DNA from: CAWCGU01 sp963838095
GTDB taxonomy: Bacteria; Actinomycetota; Thermoleophilia; Solirubrobacterales; 70-9
DNA: 64,000 bases
Reading direction: 5' to 3'
Assembly: GCA_963838095.1 (NCBI GenBank)
Contig: CAWIPO010000010.1
Location: 1-64,000 of the forward strand
In this document: piece after piece, positions 24,725-32,961 of the stretch
Layout: the number at the start of each line of letters is the position of its first letter
How positions within the stretch are numbered: position 1 is the first letter of the stretch
Position numbers and translations under genes: made by a program
The notes under the pieces: generated by a model
Databases searched by the model: none
What the model saw: only the letters and a program-made list of their open reading frames with translations
Told to the model about the DNA's origin: nothing

Positions 24725-25863
24725 CCGGCGGCGAGGGCGAAGGGGCTGCCCTCCGAGTCGCGACAGATCGCCCAGCGCTCGCCAGGGTGAATGATCGAGC
24801 CGCCGAGCTCGCGCACCCGATCCATTGCTGCCTCGATCTCGGGCACAGTGAAGTAGGGGAGGGAGGCAGTGTCGCCCGGGCCGGTGCCGCGCTCGTGCAG
24901 TCCAAGGCGCAGCCCGTCGCCGTCGAACTCCCATCCCGACCCGGCCTCGCTCGGCCTCGGCTCAAGCTCCGCTCCCAGCAACCCCTGCCAGAAACGGCGG
25001 GCCCGCTCGGGATCGTCAGCCGGGAACTCGATCAGCGGCGTCGGCATCAGGGATAAGCGCTCAGCCGGGGGCTGGATTCGCTCCGCCAAGGCGACGATGT
25101 CGGCGGCGATCCGCTCCGGCTGTTCCCACAGGACGACGTGGCCGGCGCCCTCGTAGACGACGAGTTGTGACTTCGGGATCGCCGCCGCCAGTGCCTCCTG
25201 GTCAGCGCGGGGGAGGAACTCGTCGCGATCGCCCCAGATGATCACGGTCGGTGCTGTGATCGTTCCGGTCTCGGTCGGCGGGGTTGCGGCCTGTAGACCG
25301 AGGAGCGCCGCTTTCCAGACGTGAGCCGGGACCTTTTGGCTCTCGGCGATCATCGTCTCGAGGAAGGCGGGCGGGACCGACTGGGAGACAACGGCGCCGA
25401 CGAACTCGCGCACGAACGCCGGATCGACCGGATCGCTCAGCTCCAGCACCGCGTCGAGAATCGGCGGCCGCTCGCGCAGGCTGAGCGGGTTGCCGATCAG
25501 CACCAATCCGCTCACGCGGTGCGGAAAGTCGAGCGCGAAGCGCTGCGCGACATAGCCGCCGCTGGAGCTGCCCACGATCACGGCCGCGTCGAGTCCGACC
25601 GCGTCCATGAATTCGGCCACGTCGGCGCTCAGCTGCTCCAGCTCGTACCCGGAGTCGGGCCGGTCCGCATCGCCATGCCCGCGCTGGTCGGGGGCGAAGG
25701 CGTGGATCGAGGGCGGCAGATGTGGCAGCACCAGCTCGAAGGTGCGCCACGAGTCCACGTAGGCGTGCAGCAACACGACCGCGGTGCCGCCCTTCTCTCC
25801 CTGCTCCACGTAGGGAAGCCGCAGCCCGCTCGCCAGCTGCGCGGACTTGAATTCGGGTGTCAT
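24721..25863 (-). CDS. Alpha/beta hydrolase fused to a C-terminal VOC domain
   Basis: 380 residues in one open frame. Residues 1-265 form an alpha/beta hydrolase: VVLLHAYVDSW oxyanion region, nucleophile Ser in VGSSSGGYVA, acid Asp in IWGDRDEFLP, and His in EGAGHVVLWEQP. Residues about 273-380 (PTPLIEFPADDPERARRFWQ through SIIHPGERWAICRDSEGSPF) form a VOC/glyoxalase-type domain. The join LSLMPTPLIEF is short. The fusion suggests that both act on one substrate, perhaps a lactone or peroxide, but this is inference. Confidence 0.85.
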   Translation of the reverse strand: MTPEFKSAQLASGLRLPYVEQGEKGGTAVVLLHAYVDSWRTFELVLPHLPPSIHAFAPDQRGHGDADRPDSGYELEQLSADVAEFMDAVGLDAAVIVGSSSGGYVAQRFALDFPHRVSGLVLIGNPLSLRERPPILDAVLELSDPVDPAFVREFVGAVVSQSVPPAFLETMIAESQKVPAHVWKAALLGLQAATPPTETGTITAPTVIIWGDRDEFLPRADQEALAAAIPKSQLVVYEGAGHVVLWEQPERIAADIVALAERIQPPAERLSLMPTPLIEFPADDPERARRFWQGLLGAELEPRPSEAGSGWEFDGDGLRLGLHERGTGPGDTASLPYFTVPEIEAAMDRVRELGGSIIHPGERWAICRDSEGSPFALAAG

Positions 25864-25880
25864 CCCGCCATCGGGGCCGG

Positions 25881-27247
25881 CTACCGGGTCAGCAGCGCGA
25901 CGAAATCATTGATGTCATCGAAGCGCTCCAGACGGTCGATCGCGCGAATGATCGCGGTCTGACGGCGACTGGTGCGGATGCCGTCGGTCCCGATCCGGAT
26001 TTTCTCGGCCGTGTCGAAGTTCTCGATGCACTCCTGCGTGCTGGTGAAGGTCTGCCCGTCGGCGAGCTCGATCAGCGCCTCGGCGCCGAAGACGCCGAGA
26101 CTGATGTCGGGGACGAGCTCGATCTTGTCGATCATCGCCTGGACGACGGGGTCGAAGATCGCCTTCTTCGAGTACTCGCGCCAGGTTAGGCGGCGGTTGA
26201 CGAGCGCCGCCGCGAGCGGGTAGGAGCCGTCGAAGAGCAGCGCCGTGTAGGTCCAGTCGGGCTGGGTGCGGATGCGCTCGTAGATCTCCTTCGTCCCCTT
26301 CGAGAACATCGTCGCCGAGGCGCCCATCACCAGAGGCACCCGCACCTGCACGCGCTTGACCAGCGCCGGGAGCTGGCCTTTCGGCGTCGAGGCGAAGACC
26401 TGCTTCGCCTGCACGTTGACGATGTCTAGGATCGCCTGCACGCTGGTGAGCTGGAAGCCGTCGGTGGGGAAGCGCTTGCTGTAGAGCTCGTTGCGGGCGC
26501 TGTCGAAGCGCCAGGTCTCGCCGAGGCCGTCGACGAGCTGCTCGAGCACCACCGGGCGAGGCGATGTCGAGACCCGGTAGCAGTAGCCGTCGGGGCTCTC
26601 GAGGATGTCGCGGCGGCCGCTGATCCCGGCCTTCGCGTACTGCGCCGACTCGATCCCGCTCATCACCGGCCAGCCGGCGAGCAGCCCCTTCGCCTCGGCC
26701 GTCCACGAGACGATCGAGGTCACCTGTGGCTGCGTGCAGCAGATCCCGAGCGCGTCCTGGAGCGGTGGCGCCGAGGCCGAGCAGCTGCCGCGACAGCGGG
26801 GTCTCGATCTGGTGGGTGGGGACCGCCTGGCCGGTGTGGAGGACGTCGGTCAGCACCCCCGAGCGGGCGAGGATCTCGTCCCGGCGACGATCGCCGTCAG
26901 CACCTCCTGCCGGAGGCGCCGGCGAGCTCGCCGACGGCGAGCGCGGTGGGGACGATCGCCGAGCCGGAGGAGCGATGAAGGTCCAGCCTCCCACCGAGCA
27001 GCTGCGCGTGGACGGAGCAGCAGCGCCGCGTGGCGGGCCGAGGTGCGGACCGGTCGCTGGCCGATCACCGTCGCCCGTCGCGGTCCTCGAAGCCGCGCAC
27101 GGGCGGGCGAACGCGCGCCGGCGGCACCGCGAGCCGGCGAAGATCGTCCCGATGATGCTCTCAGCTGCTCCGGCGGAGACGATCGTCCCCCGGCAGGCTC
27201 TCGTAGCTGAGGCCGGCGACGAAGTCGGAAGAGCTCGTCGCCGGCAC
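25881..27247 (-). pseudogene. MmgE/PrpD family protein (multiple frame breaks)
   Basis: The C-terminal 280 residues (26723-25881) are intact: CTQPQVTSIVSWTAEAKGL then GISGRRDILESPDGYC and KRVQVRVPLVMG, matching the 2-methylcitrate dehydratase/MmgE family. The N-terminal part is readable only by changing frame several times: ATSSSDFVAGLSYESLPG from GTG 27247, then AAESIIGTIFAGSR, SGSAIVPTALAVGELAGASG and GVLTDVLHTGQAVPTHQIET. About 455 residues in all, normal for the family. At least four changes of frame in 500 bases, denser than in neighbouring genes; either poor sequence or a decaying gene. Confidence 0.7.
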
Positions 27248-27667
27248 ACGCTCGCGGAGGGAGCGTGTGCCGAGCTCCGGCAGCGGCTCGCGCTGGATGC
27301 GGTCGAACCCTCGAGCCACCGGCTCGCCCTCGCAGCTCGGCAGCCCGCCGCGGGCGATGCCCCAGGACCCGGGCGGCAGCTCGGGGTCGATCTGGCGTCC
27401 AGGGGGCAGGTGGGCGAAGACGTACATCACCGTCCAGGAGCGCGACCGGGCGCCGTCGCGGCTGGGGAAGCGCGCCACAGCGGCGCGAAGCCGGTGAGCG
27501 CCGAAGAGCAGACCAGCCAGCGGCCCGGGCACACCTGTCGGCGTGGCGGAAGGGGTCGATGCCGGCGCAGCCGCGCCGGCGCCCCAGCCGCAGAACGTAG
27601 GAACGCGGCGGTCGGAGAGGCGGCAGGAAGACCGCGGAGATGAACGGCCGAAGCGGGTGAGGGCGGA
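27248..27667 (-). other. Region without an assignable gene
   Basis: About 420 bases between the PrpD-like and DUF1992 genes. No clean gene on either strand. The most protein-like reading is on the minus strand (27530-27265, containing WTVMYVFAHLPPGRQIDPEL), which runs into the PrpD start; it has no recognised family and the upstream part changes frame. It probably holds one more gene broken by indels. Confidence 0.4.
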
Positions 27668-28186
27668 TCACCGGCCGGCGGCGCCACTGGCGAGCAGCCC
27701 GGGGAGCCCGCCCGACGTCGCGCCGCGACCGGAACTCACCGGGAAGCTGTCGAACGAGGCCGGACCGCCGAGCGGCAAGCGCCGTGGCGCGCGCGGGGAG
27801 AACTGGCGCGGAAGGTGACGACGGGCGGAACGAGAGGGGAGAGGGGGGGGGGATCGGGTGGAAGCCAGTGAACCCAGCCGCCGCTCCATCAGGATGTTGA
27901 ACTGGAGCTCGCTCCTGATCCGGCGGCGGCGCAGGTCCGCCAGCTCGGACTCGTCGTCGGTGTTCGCGATCAGGCGGTCGAGGCGGTAGATCTCGCGGCG
28001 GGACTCCATCTCCGGGGGCAGGATCTCGGCGTTTCGCAGCACCTTGTAGGCGAGCCGCAGGTGGGGCGGGATGCCGGCGTCTTTTTCGAGCTCGAGCGGG
28101 CGGCCGCTGCCGGGGAGGTCGTCGAACTCGCCGCGCTCGATCGCATCCCGGATTTTCGCCTCGGCGATTCTGCTGATCGCGTCCAC
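27668..28186 (-). CDS. DUF1992 protein (DnaJC28 conserved domain)
   Basis: N-terminal 100 residues match DUF1992: ISRIAEAKIRDAIERGEFDD, LPGSGRPLELEKDAGIPP and RNAEILPPEMESRREIYRL. Some eukaryotic members are fused to J-domains; bacterial ones are short and uncharacterised. After NILMERRLG the translation becomes a basic, Pro/Arg-rich stretch of about 60 residues that looks out of frame, so the true gene may stop near 27880. ATG 28186 start. Confidence 0.78.
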   Translation of the reverse strand: MDAISRIAEAKIRDAIERGEFDDLPGSGRPLELEKDAGIPPHLRLAYKVLRNAEILPPEMESRREIYRLDRLIANTDDESELADLRRRRIRSELQFNILMERRLGSLASTRSPPPLPSRSARRHLPRQFSPRAPRRLPLGGPASFDSFPVSSGRGATSGGLPGLLASGAAGR

Positions 28187-28332
28187 GTCGGTTTGAGCTT
28201 ACGCCCGCACGGACACTAGAGGAAAACAATGGCGGAGTTGGTGATCAGGATGATTCAGTGCCGGCAGCGATTAGTTTCACCGCGCCCGGGTGTCTCAATT
28301 ACAGGACCTGTTTCCGAGGAATGGAGTTACTC

Positions 28333-28788
28333 ATGTTCGAGAGCACAGAGGCCTACAGCGGCTTTGCCGCCGACGACCTCCAGAAGGCGCGGGAGTTCTA
28401 CAGCGAGACGCTCGGGCTGAATGTCTCGGAGTTGGAATCGGACGCGCCGCTGATAACGCTGCACCTCGCCGGCGGCCGGGACACGCTGATCTACCTGAAG
28501 CCGGACTTCGTCCCGGCGACCTACACGATCCTGAACTTCCCGGTCGACGACGTCGAGAAGGCGGTCGACGAGCTCAGCGCGCGCGGCGTCAGCGTCGAGC
28601 GCTACGAAGGCTTCGAGCAGGACGAGAAGGGGATCGCGCGCGGGCCCGAAGGTCCCGACATCGCCTGGTTCAAGGACCCGGCGGGCAACATCCTCGCGGT
28701 GCACGAGAAACCTAGGCGGAGGGCGGCGCCCCCACGGGGAAAAACGACACCCCCATCGGGGGTGAGAAATTACAGACTCGTTGCATAG
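28333..28788 (+). CDS. VOC family protein (glyoxalase/bleomycin resistance fold)
   Basis: The first 127 residues form a complete VOC domain: YSGFAADDLQKAREFYSETL, the metal-site region TLIYLKPDF, and WFKDPAGNILAVHEKP. ATG 28333 is used because GGAG lies about six bases upstream; ATG 28321 is an alternative. The last 24 residues are basic and atypical; one missing base near 28709 would place a TAG at 28713-28715, directly after HEKP where relatives end. Function beyond the fold is unknown. Confidence 0.8.
   Translation: MFESTEAYSGFAADDLQKAREFYSETLGLNVSELESDAPLITLHLAGGRDTLIYLKPDFVPATYTILNFPVDDVEKAVDELSARGVSVERYEGFEQDEKGIARGPEGPDIAWFKDPAGNILAVHEKPRRRAAPPRGKTTPPSGVRNYRLVA
28749..28765 (+). promoter_or_regulatory. 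GC-rich hairpin upstream of the GGDEF/HD-GYP gene
   Basis: CACCCCC (28749-28755) pairs with GGGGGTG (28759-28765) around ATC. If the VOC gene ends at 28715, this lies in the 5' leader of the next gene or acts as a terminator of the VOC gene. It does not contain the conserved bases of a cyclic-di-GMP riboswitch. Confidence 0.4.
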
Positions 28789-28804
28789 CGCCGATAGGGG
28801 TGCA

Positions 28805-30499
28805 ATGGGCGCGTCCGACCACGGCTTCCGCGATCGCATGCGCAGCCTGACAGGCACGGTTGCAGCCGCGCTCCCCGAGGGCGGGTCGCTGCCGGTCGAG
28901 GAGTGGAACCGCCGCCACCGCGCCCTGCTGATCGTTCTGTGGCTGAACGTGCTGATCCTCCCGATCTACGGGTTTGCGACGGCGAGCTACAACGTCTGGC
29001 ACACGGTGCTGCACGTGGGGCCGCTGTGCGCGCTGGCGGCGCTGGCGACCAGCAGCTACTTCAGCCGCCAGCTGCGCTCTGTTTTCGTCTCGCTGGGCTT
29101 GCTTACGGCCGCGGCGATGCTCGTCCACCTGACCGGCGGGCTGATCGAGGCGCACTTCTACTTCTTCGTCGTCATCGTCGCGCTGACGCTGTACGAGGAC
29201 TGGGTCCCGTTCCTGCTCGCCGTGGGGTATGTCCTCTTCCACCACGGGGTGGTGGGGACGATCGAGCCGCACGAGGTCTTCAACCGTCCCGACGCGTGGG
29301 CGAACCCGTGGGCGTGGGCCGGCGTGCACGCCTTCTTCGTCGCCCTCGCCGGCGTCGCCGGGGTCGCCGCCTGGCGCCTGAACGAGGGCGTCCGCGACCG
29401 CATGCGCGCGGTGCAGCGCGAGCTGGCGGTGCTGTCGGAGACGGATGCGCTCACCGAACTCGGGAACCGCCGCAAGGCGATGGCCGACCTGGAGGCGCTG
29501 TTCGCGACGGACCCCGAGCCGACGGTGCTGGTGCTGCTCGACCTCGACGGCTTCAAGTCCTACAACGACACCTTCGGTCATCCGGCGGGCGATTCCCTGC
29601 TGGCCAGGCTGGGGCACCGCCTGAGCGAGACCGTGGGAGAGCGAGCGCGGGCATACCGGATCGGAGGCGACGAGTTCTGCGTCATCGCCCCCGGCTCTCA
29701 CGTCGAGCGAGCGGAGCTGGAGGCGAGCGCCGTCGCCGCCCTCAGCGAGCACGGTCAGGCGTTCCACGTCGGCGCTTCCCCCGGGTCGGTGCTGATTCCC
29801 ATGGAGGCCCACAACGCATCCGACGCAATGCGCCTTGCCGACCAGCGGATGTATTCGGCCAAGTACTCGCTGCGGACGTCCCCCGGCCACCAGAGCAAGG
29901 ACGTGCTGCTGCAGGTGCTGGTCGAACGCCAGCCCGAGATCGGCGATCACCTGAACAACGTGCGCGCGCTGGTGGAGCCACTCGCGGTAGAGCTGGAGGT
30001 CCCCGCGACGGAGGTGGGTCCCCTGCTGCATGCGGCGGAGTTGCACGACATCGGCAAGGTCGCGATTCCGGACACGATCCTGAGCAAGCCCGGCCCGCTC
30101 GACGAGGAGGAGTGGGAGTTCATGCGCCGGCACACGATCATCGGGCAGCGAATCGTCTGTGCGGCCCCGGCTCTCGCCGGCGTCGGCGAGATCATTCGAG
30201 CCTCGCACGAGCGCTGGGACGGCAACGGCTACCCCGACGGCCTCACCGCGAGGGAGATCCCACTCGCCGCTCGGATCATCGCGGTCTGCGACGCCTACGA
30301 CGCGATGACTTCCGATCGTCCATACCGGCGCGCGCTCGCGTCCGAGATGGCGCTCGCCGAGCTGCGGCGCTGCGCGGGCAGCCAGTTCGATGTGCGCGCG
30401 GTCGAGGCGTTCGAGGCCGTTCGCGCTCGGCCCCAGCCGAAGCTGGCCTCGGTCCCGACCGCGGCCACCCCGGCGAAAACTTCCGCTCTGCGCGCCTGA
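28805..30499 (+). CDS. Membrane GGDEF and HD-GYP domain protein
   Basis: 564 residues. About six membrane segments (residues 38-195), then a diguanylate cyclase domain with intact RIGGDEFCVI (about 281-290) and DLDGFKSYNDTFGH, then an HD-GYP phosphodiesterase domain with LHDIGKVAIPD, HTIIGQRI and SHERWDGNGYPDGL. The protein could both make and break cyclic di-GMP, with membrane sensing deciding the balance. ATG 28805 follows AGGGGT. The stretch FVVIVALTLYEDWVPFLLAV resembles the membrane sensor found in similar actinobacterial proteins. Confidence 0.88.
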   Translation: MGASDHGFRDRMRSLTGTVAAALPEGGSLPVEEWNRRHRALLIVLWLNVLILPIYGFATASYNVWHTVLHVGPLCALAALATSSYFSRQLRSVFVSLGLLTAAAMLVHLTGGLIEAHFYFFVVIVALTLYEDWVPFLLAVGYVLFHHGVVGTIEPHEVFNRPDAWANPWAWAGVHAFFVALAGVAGVAAWRLNEGVRDRMRAVQRELAVLSETDALTELGNRRKAMADLEALFATDPEPTVLVLLDLDGFKSYNDTFGHPAGDSLLARLGHRLSETVGERARAYRIGGDEFCVIAPGSHVERAELEASAVAALSEHGQAFHVGASPGSVLIPMEAHNASDAMRLADQRMYSAKYSLRTSPGHQSKDVLLQVLVERQPEIGDHLNNVRALVEPLAVELEVPATEVGPLLHAAELHDIGKVAIPDTILSKPGPLDEEEWEFMRRHTIIGQRIVCAAPALAGVGEIIRASHERWDGNGYPDGLTAREIPLAARIIAVCDAYDAMTSDRPYRRALASEMALAELRRCAGSQFDVRAVEAFEAVRARPQPKLASVPTAATPAKTSALRA

Positions 30500-30520
30500 C
30501 CCGGGGGTGGATCGCGTTCG

Positions 30521-30540
30521 ATCGGGTAAGAAGACCCGAT
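30521..30540 (+). promoter_or_regulatory. Short hairpin over the SDR start codon
   Basis: ATCGGGT (30521-30527) and ACCCGAT (30534-30540) pair perfectly around AAGAAG; the right arm includes the first two bases of ATG 30539. It may limit translation of the SDR or mark the end of the upstream transcript; there is no T-run. Confidence 0.4.
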
Positions 30541-31447
30541 GCCGTCCCAACCCCTTCCTCTCCGGCTCGCCTCGCGGGCGTTCACGCGCGTGTTCATGCA
30601 GCCCGGCGGCGGGCCCGGCGATGAGAAGCTGCGGGAGGCGGTCGAGGGCAAGGTAGTGCTGGTCACTGGCGCCTCTTTCGGGATCGGTGAGGCGAGCGCG
30701 CTGGAGCTGGGAGAGGCCGGCGCGCGCGTGCTGCTCGTCGCCCGGACGGCGAAGCGACTGGAGGTGCTGGCAGAGCGGATCTCCGAGCTGGGCGGCAGAG
30801 CATACGTTCACACCTGCGACGTCGGACAGCCCGACGCGGTCGAGGAGCTCGCGGCCGAGGTGCTCGAGGAGTACGGGCACATCGACGTGCTCGTCAGCAA
30901 CGCCGGGAAGTCGTCCGGCCTCGATCGACTCTCCTCACCTTCCCACTTCGGCGCCATCGACATCAATACCTCGGACCGTGCATGTCTGGCCTCTCCTCTG
31001 CGCGAGCGGGAGGCTCGTCTCGACGCTCGGCGTGCGGATGCCGCCGACCCCGCGCTGGGCGGCCTACCAGGCCTCGAAGGCAGCCTTCGACACCTGGCTG
31101 CGAAGCGCCGCCCCGGAGTTGCGGCGCGACGGCGTCAGCTGCACCTCGATCTACCTGGCGCTGGTGCACACGCGGATGAGCGCGCCCACCCCGAGCCTGC
31201 GCAACATGCCTGGACTGAGCCCGGAGCAGGCGGCCGACCTGGTCTGCGCGCGGTCGTCGAGCGCCCGCGCGAGATCCAACCGTGGTGGGTGAGCCTGGCC
31301 GCTCCCAGCTTCGAGTTCGCGCGCGGACCGTGGGAGCGGGTCAACGAGCTCGCTTACCGTCTCACCGCAGACTCGAGCGCAAGCTCGAAGGCAGCGCGGA
31401 ACACCCCTGAACCGAACGAACGCGCGCGAGCGGCGCAAGCGTCCTGA
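30539..31447 (+). CDS. Short-chain dehydrogenase/reductase (frame breaks)
   Basis: N-terminal half is intact: VVLVTGASFGIGEASALELG (NAD(P) site) and LVSNAGKSSG. Near 30940-31000 the frame is lost over the region that normally reads 'NYxG...GxIVxxSS'; it resumes as GRLVSTLGVRMPPTPRWAAY with catalytic YxxxK in AAYQASKAA, then changes again near 31245 to end REIQPWWVSLAAPSFEFARG. Total about 300 residues, normal for classical SDRs of the DltE/FabG-like type in actinobacteria. Substrate unknown. Confidence 0.75.
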   Translation: MPSQPLPLRLASRAFTRVFMQPGGGPGDEKLREAVEGKVVLVTGASFGIGEASALELGEAGARVLLVARTAKRLEVLAERISELGGRAYVHTCDVGQPDAVEELAAEVLEEYGHIDVLVSNAGKSSGLDRLSSPSHFGAIDINTSDRACLASPLREREARLDARRADAADPALGGLPGLEGSLRHLAAKRRPGVAARRRQLHLDLPGAGAHADERAHPEPAQHAWTEPGAGGRPGLRAVVERPREIQPWWVSLAAPSFEFARGPWERVNELAYRLTADSSASSKAARNTPEPNERARAAQAS

Positions 31448-31449
31448 GA

Positions 31450-31499
31450 GGGCTGCCGGCGCCTGGGCTAGTCACGAACGGCAGCGGCGCCCTCAGCCC
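31450..31499. terminator. Hairpin between convergent SDR and acetolactate decarboxylase genes
   Basis: GGGCTG (31450-31455) pairs with CAGCCC (31494-31499) and GGCGCC (31458-31463) with GGCGCC (31486-31491), with a 2x2 internal loop and a 22-base loop that contains ACGAACGGCAGC. Located exactly at the meeting point of two convergent genes, so a bidirectional terminator is the likely role. No T-run on either side. Confidence 0.5.
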
Positions 31500-32274
31500 G
31501 AGTGCTCTACCCCCGCCAACGCGTCGTGGGTTGCCTGGCTGAGGTCGGGGGCGGCGAGGTCGATTCCCGCGGGGAGCTCGATGTGGAGGTCTGCCGAGAG
31601 GTCGAGCCTGAACGCGAGCCCTTGCTCGGGCTTGCCTCCAGGACGTGGCCGCCTCGGGTGCGATCGGGGTGACGAAGTGGAGGTGGTAGCCGCCGACCTC
31701 GAGGCCCTGGCTGTAGTCGGGGAAGCGAAAGCCGACCACGGTGCCCTCGGCGCCGGAGAGCTCGAACACTCGCTGCTCGGCGACCACCTCGGTCAGCGGC
31801 CGGTATGGCGGAGACTGGCGGGGGACCGAGCGCAGCTTCAGATGCTCGAACTCGCCGTCGAGCCGCAGCGCACAGGCGACGACGTCGCCGGCAGGTGGCG
31901 ATCGACCTCCGCGAGGAGCTCGTCGTATCCCAGCGGTGAGCCGAGTCGAACTCGAGGGTGGGGGAGAAGTTGATCACGACGGCAAACGGGGTCCGTGTCG
32001 AGGCGTCGATCTCGGTCACGGCGCCGTCGACGTCGGCGCGCAGGAAGCGGCCGTCGAGGGCGATCATCTCGCCGTCGAGGGCGTTCAGCGTTCCGAGGCC
32101 GAGGTCGCCGTGCTCGGCCAGCTCGGCGAAGCTGACGTCGCCCTCATACGCGCCCTCGAGCAGGGCGCCGATCGTCGAGGCCTGAAAGAGCACGTGGGGC
32201 TCGCGCTCGGCGTGGAGGTCGTGGTGGCGCATCGCCTCGACGTGAAGCGAGCGGATCATCAGCTCGTCGAGCAC
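31493..32274 (-). CDS. budA: Alpha-acetolactate decarboxylase (frame breaks)
   Basis: The enzyme turns 2-acetolactate into acetoin. N-terminal part: HVLFQASTIGALLEGAYEGD, ELAEHGDLGLGTLNALDGEM and TPFAVVINFSPTLEFD, clear AlsD/BudA signatures. After a frame change near 31950 the sequence continues as GTVVGFRFPDYSQGLEVGGY with zinc-binding HLHF, and after another near 31640 as GGHVLEA and LDLSADLHIELPAG, ending HSG at TGA 31495-31493. Complete length about 255 residues. GTG 32274 directly abuts the YceI stop, so both are one operon. Acetolactate synthase is not in the window. Confidence 0.8.
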
Positions 32275-32867
32275 TCAGCGCTCTTGGTAGTAGCTGATCG
32301 CGCCCGTCTCGATCAGGTCGCCCTCGTGGATCGCCTCCACGTCCAGCTTCAGATAGATCTCGTTCGAGGCGACGACGCCGCCGCCCGGCAGCTCGTCCTG
32401 CCAGGAGACGCCGTAGTCGTGGCGGTTCAGCCGGGTCGTCGCCTTCCATCCGATCCGGCGCATCTCGCCGCGGTTGACGTCGCCGTCCCACCACGGGGTC
32501 CGCCACTGACCAAGGTAGGTGATGTCGAGCGGGACTCGCCCGTCTGTGCCGCGGATCGTCAGGTCGGCCTCGCCCTTGAACGTCGTATCGCCTGTGCGCT
32601 CGAGGAAGCGGCCCGAAAAGGGAATCCTGGGATGGTTCTCGACGTCGAGGAAGTCGGCGCTCCTCAGATGCTCGTCTCGAGCGGGCTCGCCCGACCACAA
32701 CTGCGTCGTGTCGATCTCGCCCTCGAAATGGTCTCGAGACAGCTGTCCCAGTCGAACTCCATGGAGCCGTGGATGTCCTTGAAGGCGCCCGTGACCCAGG
32801 TGACCATCATGTGCATGGCGCGGAACGTCGCCGCCGTGTGCCCGGGCTCGAACATCCACTTCGTCAT
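32275..32867 (-). CDS. YceI family protein (frame break)
   Basis: MTKWMFEPGHTAATFRAMHM is the classic YceI opening ('W.iD..Hs...F.v.Hm'), followed after a frame change near 32735 by FEGEIDTTQLWSG, SADFLDVENHPRIPFSG and SYYQER. About 195 residues, no signal peptide. The lipocalin-like fold binds long isoprenoid lipids in structurally known members. Same operon as budA with no spacing. Confidence 0.85.
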
Positions 32868-32961
32868 CTGAGTGGCCTTTCCATGCCTTCGGAGCCTACG
32901 GATCGGCGTCGCTCGGCAATCGCGCTCAAGTCGGCGGGCCCGAATGTCGATGCGGTGATTG

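Noticed and set aside
28716..28804. Cyclic-di-GMP riboswitch before the GGDEF/HD-GYP gene
   Set aside because: A hairpin is present but the conserved class I or II riboswitch bases are absent.
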